NCBI RefSeq assembly: GCF_019285595.1
Contig: NZ_CP079094.1
Location: 992,001-1,056,000 of the forward strand
DNA: 64,000 nucleotides
Direction of reading: 5' to 3'
Origin: Rickettsiella endosymbiont of Dermanyssus gallinae
GTDB taxonomy: Bacteria; Pseudomonadota; Gammaproteobacteria; Diplorickettsiales; Diplorickettsiaceae
Part shown: positions 8,156-18,563 of the stretch, piece after piece
Position numbering within the stretch: position 1 is the first letter of the stretch
How the letters are laid out: each line of letters opens with the position of its first letter
Made by a program: the position numbers and the translations under genes
Notes under the pieces: generated by a model
The model's input: the letters and a program-made list of their open reading frames with translations, nothing else
The model's database searches: none
Told to the model about the DNA's origin: nothing

Positions 8156-11100
8156 CTATCTTCTTTTAGAAACCCTATAATCTTTGCTCTGATTAATTTC
8201 AGCTTCTTCTGGAGAATGATGAGCAAAGAATTTTGATTCGCCTAAATAGGTCCTTGATTGACATCTATGCGACTGTATAACATGGCTGCCCCGTTGTAGA
8301 TGCTTTAATAAAACGGTGACGATTTCTCTATATTTTCCTCTACCCGCTAAAGCTAAGGGTGTTTTACCATAATTATCTTTGGCACCAACGTTTGCTCCTT
8401 TACTGATCAAAGCTTCAACAATATCTTTTTGGCCTCTTTGCGCAGCGTAATGCAACGCTGTCCAACCTTCTCGATCAGGAAAATTTATATTTGATCCTTC
8501 ATCGATTAAAAATTCAATAAGTGTTATATCACTGCTATAAGTAGCATGATGCAGTAGAGTCAGTCGGTTGTCATTGATGGTAGCATTAATAACCCCATCT
8601 TTTTGCACTAAAATTTTAATCTTATTTAAATCATTTATCTTAATAGCAATAAATAATTCTTGTGTTAATTTCAAGATATCCTTAATTGAAACATCTGTCG
8701 TCAGATCGGCGACTTTATTATTGTAATTATCCACTGCATTAACATTTGCTCCATTTTCTAATAAAGCGTTAAACACTTCTTTATGGTTATGATGAGCCGC
8801 ATAATGCAATGGTGTAGCGCCATTAATATCCATTGCTTCAATATCTGATCCATTCTGCAATAAAATACAAACCATCTCCAAATAGCCACTTTCGGAAGCA
8901 AAATGTAAGGCGGATCGATTACCTAAGCTATCAAGTGCATTAATGTCTATCTGTTCCTCTTTAATCACTGTTTTAACGGCTTCTAAATCGCCCTTTTTCA
9001 CTGCCAATTGGAGCGGCGTAAAATGTTTATCTAATACAGGACTATCTCCTTGAATATGCGATAGAATATTTACAACCCCTTTTCTTCCTTCCGGATCGCC
9101 GTATTTCAAGGTCTCATCAATAGCTTTTACGTTGATTCTAATATTTAAAATATCGGGATGATCAGGCCCTAAAATAACTTTTCTTTGATCAAATCCTTCT
9201 TCATAAGCTTTTATTGCTGCAATAAACCTGCCTTGCGAAAAAAGTATATCCCCTATATGGTGTTGTGTATTTAAAGTATCAAAATGATCAACGCCTAGAA
9301 CATTTTTTTGGATATCAAGAACCTCTTGATAAACGTGTAAAGCCTCATTGTATTGTTTTTGCTGATAAAGAATCCCTGCAATATGCTGTTGTGTCCTTAA
9401 GGTATCGGGGTGGTTTATACCTAAAACTAATTTCTTCCGCTTCAAAACCTCTTGGTAAATTTTCAATGCTTCTTGGTCTTTACCTTGGCTCATGAGTACC
9501 ATGGCCATATTATTTTGAGCATTTAAAGTCGATGGATTATTTGCACCTAATGTTTCTTTTCTTTTTTTAAAAACTTCTCGATTGAGATTGAGCGCTTCTT
9601 CGTATTGACCTTGCTTCCCTAATACTAATGCCTTATGAAGTTGAGTTGTTAAAACATCAGAATGACCCGCGCCTAATGTTTCTTTTTGTTGTTGGTAAAC
9701 TTCCTCATAAAGACCTAAAGCCTCTGAATACTTGCCTTGCATGTACAGCACTAAAGCAATACAGCCTCTTGTACTTAAAGTATCTTGATGAGTTGATCCT
9801 AATATTTTTTTTTGTTTTTGGTAAATTTCATTATAATTATTTAGAGCTTCAGTATATTTTGCCTGCTTATACGCAATATGAGCTATTTTCTTCTGAACAT
9901 CTAATGTAGCTGGATTATCTAATCCAAACAGCGCTTTCCTTTTATCAAAAATCTTTTGAAGAATATTTAACGCTTCCGGATAGCCTGCTTTTACTAGTAA
10001 TATATCAGCCATCGACATCTGTTCAGCCACATTATCTTGCAATAACTGCTTTAATTGATCAATTTTATGAAAATTATGATGAATTGCAGCAACAATAAGC
10101 GTTTGTCCTTCTCTATTACAAGCCTTCATAATAGCTTTGATAATATCAATTGCTTTTATTTTTTTTAGATCCTCAATAACCCTAGAACGGGCATTTTGAA
10201 CACCTTTAAACGATTTATTTATTCGGTTTAGCAATCCAATAATCACTTCTTGTTGAACATCTGCAAAATCTAAGGGTGCTTTACCATCCGTATCCATGGC
10301 ATTATATATTGCACCGCTTGACAATAAAGATTTAACGATTTCTAAGTGATTAAATTGAACGGCATAATGTAGCGGAGTCCAACCATTTTTACCTAATGCA
10401 TTCGGATTAGCCTTGTTTTCTAATAGAACATTAACAACTTCAGCATATCCTTTCCATGCAGCATAGTGTAAAAGAGTGCTATTTTCTTTATTTTTAGCAT
10501 TAACACATACGCCTTTTTTAAGTAGATTTTTAATTTCTAAGCGATTATTTTCTTTTACCGCTTCAAATAGTTTTTTAATTAATGTAAGTAAATTGAGAAT
10601 AGCTTCATTTTTAGTGATATTTAATGGAGTTCTATTGAGGCTATCAGCCGCATTATAAATGCTGCCCTCGCTTAATAATACTTCAACAATATCTTTATGA
10701 TTTTGATAAACGGCCAGGTGTAGTGGTGTTGCGCCATTAACATCTTTAGTATTAACGTCAATTCCTTGCGCTATCAGATATTTTACAACCTCTAACTGTC
10801 CTCCTACAGCCGCATAATGTAGTAACGTTTGATTCGCTACACCCTGATCATTAATGTTAAAACCCTTATTAAGAAAAAACTCTACAATGTTTTTATGACC
10901 TTCTCTGGCTGCAATATGTATCGCTTTTGAACCCGAAATATTTTTAGCATGAATATCAGCGCCTTTTTCTATCAAATAGCTTGTGATTTCTAAATTACCT
11001 GTCTGCGTAGCAATGTGTAATAGTGTCCAATTGTCATTATTTTTAGCATTAATGCTTTCTTCTTTGTTCTGTAATAATACTTTGACCACATCCAAGCGAC

Positions 11101-14100
11101 TATGTGCCACACCTAATTCTATAGCGGTTCTATTTTTATTATCCTTAATGTTAATCGTTGCTCCACCACGCAATAAAGTTTCAACCACATCAGGGTGACC
11201 CTGTACTGCAGCTATATGCAGTGGTGCACATCCTTCATCCGATAAAGCATCAACATCAGCGCCATGGATTATTAAAACCTCAACTACCTCTTTGTGACCT
11301 TCTTGTGCTGCAAAATAGAGCGGCGTTATATGCTTAAGCGCAATGGCATTAACGTCAGCACCTTTGGCTATTAAAAGCTCAACGATCTCTTTATGGCCAC
11401 TTTTAGCCGCGAGATGCAATAGAGTAGCGTTCTGAGGATCACTTACACTGAGATCCGTTCTATTTTTTAACAAAATTTCTAGAATATCTCTATAATTCGC
11501 TATAACAGCTAATGTTAAAACTTCATCACCTTCCGCATTGACATCAGCTCCTTTTCTTATCAAAAATTCAATCATTTCCTTGTCATGATGCTTCATTGCA
11601 AAAAATAACAGCGTGTGGTTACACGCATCCTTGATATGAAGGTCAGCGCCGTTTTCTACTAAAATTTCAATAAGCGCCTTATCACCCATTTCTACTGCAA
11701 TATGTAAGGGTGTAGTGCCTGTAATATCTTGAATATTAACTTCAGCCTTATTTTTTATTAAAAGATAAATAATATTTTTATGGCCATTATATGTAGCAAG
11801 ATGTAAGGCGGTCATATTATTATCTGCTTGAGCATTAACGCCAGCTTTATTTTTTATTAGAAGATCAGCTATTTCTTCATCACCCGTTTGAGCAACCATA
11901 TGCAAGGCTGTAAAATTATCTCTATTTTTCGCATTAATATTTGCATCCTTTGCTAATAAAGCTTTAACAACCTCTTTACAGCCATTTTGAACGGCATAGT
12001 GTAAAGGTGTCGCATTATCTTTATCTTGAGCATCAATCTCAGCTTTATTTTTTAGCAAAATCTCAATAAGGGCTTGCTGTCCACTCAAGGCAGCAAGATG
12101 TAAGGGTGTAATAGTACTTTTAGTTTTAGCATTCACGTCGGATTTATTTTTTATTAAAAGCTCAACAATCGCCTGGTGGCCATTATAAGCGGCGACATGT
12201 AATGGCGTTCCTCCCGCATTAGCCTGAGCATGAACCTCCGCTTTATTTTTTATTAAAACATTAACGACTTCCTGATGACCGTTTTGTGCGGCAAAGTGTA
12301 AGGGTGTGGCACCATCTTCATTTTTAGCATTAATATCCTTAACATCCTGTTTAAGAAGCCTATCAACTATTCCCACAGTGCCGTTTGCAGCAGCAAAGTG
12401 CAACGGTGTCATACACTGCTGGGTAAGCAAATTAACATCTGCTTTATGTTTTAATAAAGCCTCAACAATTCCTTCATGTCCATCTTTTACCGCATAGTGC
12501 AACGGTGTGTTACTATAGGTTTTATCGGCTACATTAGCATCTGCTCCATGCGCTAATAAGCACTTAACAACTGCCTCTCGACCCGTCTCAGTGGCATAGT
12601 GTAAGGGTGTACACCCTCCCATTTCTCTTGTATTAACGTATGCTCCTTTTGAAATCAGCGCCTTAACCACTTCCAGATGGCCATTAAGTGCAGCAAGGTG
12701 TAACGGTGTCGTGTCTTTATCTGTTTTCGCATTAACATTTGCCTTCTTATCTAATAAGAAATTAACTAACGATAAATAACCATTTTCGGATGCAAGGTGT
12801 AATGCAGTAAAAGCACTCATCGCCTCATTAACATCCGCATTTGATTCGCTATCTAATAGAATTTCAACAACATCTTGATGATTAGCGAGCACCGCATTAT
12901 GCAGAGGGGCAAAACCATGCATATTTTTGACCCGCGTATTGGCTTTATTTTTTAATAAAATCTCAACGCTAGCTTTGTGTCCATTTTTAACAGCAAGGTG
13001 TAGCGGTGTTTCGCCATGATTATCAATGGCATCCACTAATAGGCCACTTTCTAAAAAAAACGCTAGAACTTCGTTTCTGCCGTAGGTAGCCGCAATATGT
13101 AAGGGATTTTGGCTATTTCTATTCTTTACATCGATACTTAAATTGTGATCAAGAAGAAATTTAACAATCCGTAAATTAGAACCCTTAGCAGCGAAATGTA
13201 ATGCTGTCCATCCATGGATATTTCTTGCATGAATATCTGCCCCTTGTTTAATACAAGCTTGAAACCCTTCAAAATCACCTTTTTCTATAGAAGAAAATAG
13301 GTTTTCCTGACCCATCAAGATAGCAAGGTTTTTATGATAGTGATGCGCTACTTTGCCAGGATTATCTTCTACCACTTGACCTATCTTCTTATGATCTTGA
13401 GTAGTCGCTTCTTCAATCAGTTTTTTGGCTTGAGAAATCAGGGCTATGGATGGATCAAATAATAATATATCAATTAAAGCATCGCCATGTGCCAAGTAAT
13501 TACGTAATTGTTTGGCTATTAAAAGAGGTGAAAATTGATCTAAAAAAAATCCGTTTTCTTCAAATCGATTTGCAAAATCACCCATAATCGCCATAATATC
13601 GAGCACTAGCATTTCCACTGCAGCTTGTAATATTTTATCTTGCTTATAAAAAGGAAATTTTTTATTGTTTACAATATGCTTAAGTGTGACGATCCTTTCT
13701 TTCAGGTAACTCTTATGAGTTTGTTTCTCTTGTTGTTTAGCCTCAATAGTCAAAAAACTTTTTTTATCTTTTTGCCTATCTAAGCTTTTCCTCAACGCCT
13801 CTATTCCCTTAACCTGGCCTGCCTCAAATTCAGCAATAAAAAAAATTTTTTCAATTAATTCTACTATTTCGTTTAAATTATTCTCTGGTATTCTTGGCTT
13901 AACGCACTTATAAAGTTTCACTACTAATTCAGAAATTTCTTTTAAGTTATTAGATTTTAACGTTGGCGTGATATTTTTTAATAACTTATTAGCTAAGGAT
14001 TTTACTCCCCTCATATAATTATCATCAATTTTTTCGTTTGTTATTTTAGTGCTTAATAGCTTTAATAACCCCAAGTTCAAGCCATAATCATCTCCAGACC

Positions 14101-15520
14101 TACGATTGAAATTTAAACCATCACTTTGGTTAAAATGCAGGATGTATTCAATTTTATTAAATAACGCTTCCTCATACTTTGTTTTTTCAGGTACTTTATT
14201 TTTTAACATACTGATAAGCGTTAAAATTTTCTCATGTTCTCTTGTTTTTACTTCTTTAAACATTTTTTCATGGAAATATGGCGGAACCATATTCAACAAC
14301 TTAGCAATCGCTTTCATTTCATCGGCACACTGACTCTCTAAAATTCTTTCTAATAATATTCTGATCGTTTCAAATCTTTTACTTTGAATAATATCTTTGA
14401 GGGTAGGATGAATTTTTTTTAGATCGTCTTGGATTTTAGCAAAGAAATTAGGATCGGCTTTCCTTTCAATCTCTACCCGCTTCGATAGGGAATACGCATG
14501 TGACAATGAATCACGTAACGCTATGATGATTTTTCTCGTATGCTTAGGTAAATCTAACAATAACATTCCACTGGTAGCATTCGACAAGTTAGGGGAATCT
14601 AAGGTGTTTTTTAACCCTTCTCCCACAACCTGCAAAGCTCTCTCAATGGTTAATTGTCCTTCTTTTTTTCGAGGATCAACCTGTAACGCTAATCCTATAT
14701 AATAGGCCATTCTGTTTAAATAATAGATATCTCTAAGCTGTTTGTAATCATTATACAAATCTTTCAGCGGCGGATAATCGGTAACAATATTTACAATAAC
14801 ATCTTCACGCTTGCATGTCAGAGGCACTCTCAATTTATTAACACAATTAGTACCTGCACCTTCGATAATTATTTTCTCTTTCTTAAAATTTTCTACAAAG
14901 TGATGCAAATGACTCAATAGCCTTTCTCTACTCAAAACTGAATTATAAAATAGATTAATCTCTTGATGTTTCACATGAAAAGAGATGAAAATGACCAAAC
15001 AAAACTCTATTTCTTCCCAAGGTAATTTGTTATAGGTCGATTTTAATTGTCTTTTTAGTAGGCGGATATTCTTTGCAATAAACCGACTAACAAACAAAAA
15101 TTTTTCATCTACTTCTTTTTCACCAGAATACTCCACCTTTAAAAACTCTATTCCTTCAAGCAGTAAAGCAATACGCCTTTTGATAGTTTCAATAGAAGTT
15201 TGAGTAGAATTATCTCCATCACGATTAGAAAAAAAACGTAAATTTATTAGTTTATCCTCTACAAAGTTTTCTATCGCATCAGATAATGATACATTTTTTA
15301 ACTTTAATTCCTCATAAGCACTTGCAAGTAGGTTATCTAGCGCTTCGGGATGAACTGGATCTGAGCATTGATTAATGAGTTTATCAAGTCTTTCAACGTC
15401 ACCCGAACGTATCGCACGATAAAATACATGGTGGGTTTCTATCCCTATATCGCGAGGCTGTACCGAAGCCTCTACAATATCAGTAGACGCACTGTTCATA
15501 ATTGTAGTTTGATAATCCAT
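8156..15520 (-). CDS. Giant ankyrin-repeat and TPR protein with RX4H motifs in the N-terminal region (2454 aa)
   Basis: Residues 1-730 are a helical non-repeat region with two RX4H motifs, RDSLSH at 336-341 and RNYLAH at 673-678, the pattern used by HEPN-type ribonucleases. About thirty 33-residue ankyrin repeats follow (roughly 740-1760; typical unit DGATPLHFAAQNGHQEVV). Next come seven kinesin-light-chain-like TPR units of 42 residues (about 1850-2140; e.g. YEEALNLNREVFKKRKETLG), then six or seven more ankyrin repeats to about 2420. The basic C-terminus follows a short acidic stretch (SPEEAE). No signal peptide or membrane span is visible. AGGAT precedes the ATG. Ankyrin and TPR arrays bind proteins; giant forms are common in intracellular bacteria and often secreted. 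The nuclease role is inference from motifs only. Confidence 0.85.
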   Translation of the reverse strand: MDYQTTIMNSASTDIVEASVQPRDIGIETHHVFYRAIRSGDVERLDKLINQCSDPVHPEALDNLLASAYEELKLKNVSLSDAIENFVEDKLINLRFFSNRDGDNSTQTSIETIKRRIALLLEGIEFLKVEYSGEKEVDEKFLFVSRFIAKNIRLLKRQLKSTYNKLPWEEIEFCLVIFISFHVKHQEINLFYNSVLSRERLLSHLHHFVENFKKEKIIIEGAGTNCVNKLRVPLTCKREDVIVNIVTDYPPLKDLYNDYKQLRDIYYLNRMAYYIGLALQVDPRKKEGQLTIERALQVVGEGLKNTLDSPNLSNATSGMLLLDLPKHTRKIIIALRDSLSHAYSLSKRVEIERKADPNFFAKIQDDLKKIHPTLKDIIQSKRFETIRILLERILESQCADEMKAIAKLLNMVPPYFHEKMFKEVKTREHEKILTLISMLKNKVPEKTKYEEALFNKIEYILHFNQSDGLNFNRRSGDDYGLNLGLLKLLSTKITNEKIDDNYMRGVKSLANKLLKNITPTLKSNNLKEISELVVKLYKCVKPRIPENNLNEIVELIEKIFFIAEFEAGQVKGIEALRKSLDRQKDKKSFLTIEAKQQEKQTHKSYLKERIVTLKHIVNNKKFPFYKQDKILQAAVEMLVLDIMAIMGDFANRFEENGFFLDQFSPLLIAKQLRNYLAHGDALIDILLFDPSIALISQAKKLIEEATTQDHKKIGQVVEDNPGKVAHHYHKNLAILMGQENLFSSIEKGDFEGFQACIKQGADIHARNIHGWTALHFAAKGSNLRIVKFLLDHNLSIDVKNRNSQNPLHIAATYGRNEVLAFFLESGLLVDAIDNHGETPLHLAVKNGHKASVEILLKNKANTRVKNMHGFAPLHNAVLANHQDVVEILLDSESNADVNEAMSAFTALHLASENGYLSLVNFLLDKKANVNAKTDKDTTPLHLAALNGHLEVVKALISKGAYVNTREMGGCTPLHYATETGREAVVKCLLAHGADANVADKTYSNTPLHYAVKDGHEGIVEALLKHKADVNLLTQQCMTPLHFAAANGTVGIVDRLLKQDVKDINAKNEDGATPLHFAAQNGHQEVVNVLIKNKAEVHAQANAGGTPLHVAAYNGHQAIVELLIKNKSDVNAKTKSTITPLHLAALSGQQALIEILLKNKAEIDAQDKDNATPLHYAVQNGCKEVVKALLAKDANINAKNRDNFTALHMVAQTGDEEIADLLIKNKAGVNAQADNNMTALHLATYNGHKNIIYLLIKNKAEVNIQDITGTTPLHIAVEMGDKALIEILVENGADLHIKDACNHTLLFFAMKHHDKEMIEFLIRKGADVNAEGDEVLTLAVIANYRDILEILLKNRTDLSVSDPQNATLLHLAAKSGHKEIVELLIAKGADVNAIALKHITPLYFAAQEGHKEVVEVLIIHGADVDALSDEGCAPLHIAAVQGHPDVVETLLRGGATINIKDNKNRTAIELGVAHSRLDVVKVLLQNKEESINAKNNDNWTLLHIATQTGNLEITSYLIEKGADIHAKNISGSKAIHIAAREGHKNIVEFFLNKGFNINDQGVANQTLLHYAAVGGQLEVVKYLIAQGIDVNTKDVNGATPLHLAVYQNHKDIVEVLLSEGSIYNAADSLNRTPLNITKNEAILNLLTLIKKLFEAVKENNRLEIKNLLKKGVCVNAKNKENSTLLHYAAWKGYAEVVNVLLENKANPNALGKNGWTPLHYAVQFNHLEIVKSLLSSGAIYNAMDTDGKAPLDFADVQQEVIIGLLNRINKSFKGVQNARSRVIEDLKKIKAIDIIKAIMKACNREGQTLIVAAIHHNFHKIDQLKQLLQDNVAEQMSMADILLVKAGYPEALNILQKIFDKRKALFGLDNPATLDVQKKIAHIAYKQAKYTEALNNYNEIYQKQKKILGSTHQDTLSTRGCIALVLYMQGKYSEALGLYEEVYQQQKETLGAGHSDVLTTQLHKALVLGKQGQYEEALNLNREVFKKRKETLGANNPSTLNAQNNMAMVLMSQGKDQEALKIYQEVLKRKKLVLGINHPDTLRTQQHIAGILYQQKQYNEALHVYQEVLDIQKNVLGVDHFDTLNTQHHIGDILFSQGRFIAAIKAYEEGFDQRKVILGPDHPDILNIRINVKAIDETLKYGDPEGRKGVVNILSHIQGDSPVLDKHFTPLQLAVKKGDLEAVKTVIKEEQIDINALDSLGNRSALHFASESGYLEMVCILLQNGSDIEAMDINGATPLHYAAHHNHKEVFNALLENGANVNAVDNYNNKVADLTTDVSIKDILKLTQELFIAIKINDLNKIKILVQKDGVINATINDNRLTLLHHATYSSDITLIEFLIDEGSNINFPDREGWTALHYAAQRGQKDIVEALISKGANVGAKDNYGKTPLALAGRGKYREIVTVLLKHLQRGSHVIQSHRCQSRTYLGESKFFAHHSPEEAEINQSKDYRVSKRR

Positions 15521-15664
15521 AAAGGTAATCCTAAATATCCAGACAGTAAAGCAATCATTGAAAAATAATTTTATTTTAACTTATCATATTGGGTAGCAGT
15601 TGTCTTAATAGGATTTATTTAGATTATATTTTATATAAAGAAGGAATCTAGAAGAATTGAAAAG

Positions 15665-15714
15665 TTACCCACAGTCGCTTGGACTTTTATGAAGAGTCCC
15701 GCTCCTATGGATAA
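15665..15714. promoter_or_regulatory. Palindrome flanked by inverted DnaA-box-like 9-mers upstream of the secretion operon
   Basis: The 284-base gap between the ankyrin gene and the relaxosome-like gene contains TTACCCACA (15665-15673) and TATGGATAA (15706-15714), each one base from a consensus DnaA box and in opposite orientation. Between them is the near-palindrome GGACTTTTATGAAGAGTCC (15681-15699). The site sits next to a gene of the replication-relaxation family. It could be a transfer or replication origin or an operator; none of these is proven. Confidence 0.35.
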
Positions 15715-15804
15715 CTTGTTTAACTATTTTTTAATATGCAAATGACTTGATTTCCATACAAAAAGTATCCATTATTTATATAATAATAATTAGGATAACC
15801 CTTT

Positions 15805-16449
15805 TTGAAATTAACATCACGTGATGTAGAGATTTTAAAATTTATCAATGAATTTGGTTTCTGTGAAATGCCGCAGATTAACCAACGCTTTTCTCTGAGA
15901 AAACCCCGTAATTACCAATTACTCAGTAAGCTAGTTCGTCATAATTTGTTACAGTATGAACGAATTTGGTATAACGCGCATGGAATATTTCGATTAACCC
16001 CAACTGGTGCACGTTTCACGCCATTACCTCCCATGCGTCGAATCAACTTCGCGAATTATCACCATGATCGTATGGTAATAAATCTTCATATTAAGTTAAT
16101 GGCAATTTATCCGGATGCTACCTGGATTAGCGAACGAAAGCTAAAGCATGAAAAATGTAAACTAGGCGTGGGCAAAGAAGGCCATTTACCAGATGGTATA
16201 TTAATGTTTCCCGATGGAAAACAGGCCGCTATTGAAGTAGAACTTACTTCTAAAAGCAGACAGCGTTTAGATGATATTCTAAAAACCTATGCGACCCAGT
16301 TTTCCTTACAAGAGGTTTGGTATTTTTGTTATGACTCGATGGTACCTAAACTAAAAGAAGCTGCAAAAGCCATGCCCTTCGTCAAAATTCATGTACTAAA
16401 AACATTTTTAGAAAAACAATTAACACACGTGCATGCCCTTACAGGATAG
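15805..16449 (+). CDS. Replication-relaxation (Replic_Relax) family winged-helix protein, relaxosome-type
   Basis: Residues 1-75 form a winged-helix DNA-binding region (TSRDVEILKFINEFGF, with LRKPRNYQLLSKLVRHNLL as the helix pair). The later part carries HLPDGILMFPDGKQAAIEVEL, typical of the PD-(D/E)XK-like half of this family, which accompanies conjugation or plasmid-replication genes. The start is TTG at 15805 with AGGA nine bases before it; no ATG lies nearby in frame. It overlaps the coupling-protein gene by 17 bases, so it is probably the first gene of the secretion operon. Its likely job is to bring origin DNA to the coupling protein. The exact partner relaxase is not in the window. Confidence 0.65.
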   Translation: MKLTSRDVEILKFINEFGFCEMPQINQRFSLRKPRNYQLLSKLVRHNLLQYERIWYNAHGIFRLTPTGARFTPLPPMRRINFANYHHDRMVINLHIKLMAIYPDATWISERKLKHEKCKLGVGKEGHLPDGILMFPDGKQAAIEVELTSKSRQRLDDILKTYATQFSLQEVWYFCYDSMVPKLKEAAKAMPFVKIHVLKTFLEKQLTHVHALTG

Positions 16450-18139
16450 CGGTTTTTTAGAACGACCACGCGAAACTATTCAATGTTTGCTGATTGGTCT
16501 TTGTTGCTTATGGCAAAGCGTAGTCGGATTGCTCGGTCTTTTGCTTTTCCTTATCTTAATACGAGTATTTCGTTATTCCGTTTGGTCAATATTTCTAGTG
16601 GGTCTGGTGTTGGCACTTGCCAGTAGTTTATTGATGGCATGGCAGTCACATTTCACATTATCTTTTTTAGATTTTATTCATACGGGGTTTTTAACTCAGT
16701 ATTTTTGGAAAGTGTTGTTTACACACGGCTTTGGTTCTGCCTTAGTCTTTATTTACCCGCAGGCGTTTTACTATATGCTTGGCTTTCCATTGCTTTTTGC
16801 TGGTTTGTTAGGAATGACGGAATGGATTCCGAATTCAACGCATGAATGGGAACTTAAGGCCATTCAAAGGGGTAGAGAATCCTCATCGAAGCAGCATAAG
16901 TTAAATTGGAAAAAATATTTTCTTAAACCGAATAAACAAGCCCCAAAAGGAACGCTTTTAGGCTTCTCTGACGAACAAGAAGCGATTGTCATACCTGACA
17001 GCGCTATCAATCAGATGCTCTTAGTATTAGGCACGACAGGCGGCGGAAAAACAGTTACCTTGCGGCGTTTTTATCAACGTGCTTTAAGCCAAGCGTATCC
17101 ATTGATTATTGTCGACGGCAAACCCACCGAAGAAAACGTCGCCTGGCTACAGAAAAAATCACAGGATCACGGACATACTTTCTACGGCTTTAACTGCGCT
17201 GATAATCACCACTATGATCCCCTCGCCCACGGCGGCTACACAGAGCTTAAAGATAAATTAATCAGTCTCAAGGATCAGTGGGAAAATGATTACTACCGTT
17301 CAATTGCTGAAGATTACTTACAAACCACATTTGAAGTGTTATTACACCTCAAAGAACCCTTTGATTTAAAAACCGTTGTTAACTGTTTAGATTTTCGAGA
17401 GTTAGCGCTTAAAACACGCAGCATCACAAATGAAACACTTAAAACCCGTGTACTACGTTTACAACAGTATGACGCAAAAGACATCACAGGGTTACAAGCC
17501 CATCTAAACTTGCTGATTCATTCAGAACTCGGTGCTTTTTTTGAAAAAACGGAGAATACCTTTAATTTAGAAGAAATCATTCAAACGAACAGCGTGGTGT
17601 ATTTCGCCCTACCCGCCCTACGTTTTCCCAGTTTTGCGAAGGTTTTAGGCAAGTTAATCATCAATGATATTAAAGCGGTGATTGATCGTTTAGAAACCAA
17701 GCAACGTATTTTTACGGTGTTTGATGAGTTTTCGGTATTTGCCGGTGAGCAAGTCTTAAATCTCGTGAATATGGGACGCGGCAAAGGTATTCACGCTATT
17801 TTTGGTACACAAGGTTTAGCTGATTTAAAACGTGTCGATGATAATTTTGGTAATCAATTATTAAATTGCGTTAATACGTTAATTTGCCACCGACTCAATG
17901 ACCATGAAAGTGCAGAAAGTGTAGCCAGTTGGATTGGAACGCGAGACGGGTTTTCTATCACCGCGCAAATTAGCGACGAAAACTCAATGGGAACAGGAAT
18001 GGGCAGCGTCACACGCAATAAATCCTTCATTATTCACCCTGATGCTATTAAACAAGAATTACAATCAGGCGAAGCGTTTTACGTTAGTAAAGTAAATAAA
18101 TTTCAGCATAAAAAAGTAAAGGTTATTTTTACAAAATAA
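16433..18139 (+). CDS. virD4: Type IV coupling protein (VirD4/TraD-like ATPase)
   Basis: An inner-membrane ATPase that hands DNA or protein substrates to a type IV secretion channel. The N-terminus has membrane segments between residues about 15 and 125. Walker A GTTGGGKT begins at residue 200 and Walker B FTVFDEF centres on D431; the late motif RGKGIHAIFGTQGLADLKR is typical of TraD/TrwB proteins. The length of 568 residues fits. The gene overlaps the relaxosome-type gene upstream and is followed after 87 AT-rich bases by virB2. It is placed before the virB genes. Confidence 0.85.
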   Translation: MPLQDSGFLERPRETIQCLLIGLCCLWQSVVGLLGLLLFLILIRVFRYSVWSIFLVGLVLALASSLLMAWQSHFTLSFLDFIHTGFLTQYFWKVLFTHGFGSALVFIYPQAFYYMLGFPLLFAGLLGMTEWIPNSTHEWELKAIQRGRESSSKQHKLNWKKYFLKPNKQAPKGTLLGFSDEQEAIVIPDSAINQMLLVLGTTGGGKTVTLRRFYQRALSQAYPLIIVDGKPTEENVAWLQKKSQDHGHTFYGFNCADNHHYDPLAHGGYTELKDKLISLKDQWENDYYRSIAEDYLQTTFEVLLHLKEPFDLKTVVNCLDFRELALKTRSITNETLKTRVLRLQQYDAKDITGLQAHLNLLIHSELGAFFEKTENTFNLEEIIQTNSVVYFALPALRFPSFAKVLGKLIINDIKAVIDRLETKQRIFTVFDEFSVFAGEQVLNLVNMGRGKGIHAIFGTQGLADLKRVDDNFGNQLLNCVNTLICHRLNDHESAESVASWIGTRDGFSITAQISDENSMGTGMGSVTRNKSFIIHPDAIKQELQSGEAFYVSKVNKFQHKKVKVIFTK

Positions 18140-18226
18140 TTAATAAAAATGCTATTTTTATAGTGTTTTTTTATAAAAAATGCGTTAAAATATAACTATT
18201 AAATTCTTCTATTCTTATCAAAAAAT

Positions 18227-18538
18227 ATGTCATTGAGAAAAGGGAAAAAAAGAAGACTTCAACTGATTTATTTAACGATGAGTCTTTTCTTATTTTTCCC
18301 CTCCCTGTCATGGGCTTATGGCGGTGATACACCTGTTGGTCAAGGTCTTAATTATGTTATCGATGCCGTTTATGGTGCAACGGGATTAGCGATTGCGACG
18401 GTTGCCATTATTGGCATGGGATTATTGTGTGCTGGCCATTATTTAGAGTGGAAACGATTTTTACAAACCTTAGTGGGTATTGCCATTATGTTTGGTGCCG
18501 GTGGCGTAGCAAGAGCATTACATAGTTTTATTTTTTAA
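18227..18538 (+). CDS. virB2: VirB2/TrbC-family pilin subunit
   Basis: A 103-residue protein with a basic N-terminus and a long signal peptide (predicted cleavage after SLSWA, residue 30). Two hydrophobic segments follow (VYGATGLAIATVAIIGMGLL and TLVGIAIMFGAGGVARAL), the TrbC/VirB2 arrangement. It forms the conjugative pilus. First gene of the virB2-B3-B4 order, spaced 25 bases before virB3. The AT-rich gap upstream may hold an internal promoter. Confidence 0.85.
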   Translation: MSLRKGKKRRLQLIYLTMSLFLFFPSLSWAYGGDTPVGQGLNYVIDAVYGATGLAIATVAIIGMGLLCAGHYLEWKRFLQTLVGIAIMFGAGGVARALHSFIF

Positions 18539-18563
18539 TTTTAAAAATAACTAGGAACACGGT

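Noticed and set aside
781-15520. CRISPR array
   Set aside because: The periodic DNA of the ankyrin and TPR region is 99- and 126-base coding repetition, not short palindromic repeats with unique spacers; no array seen elsewhere.
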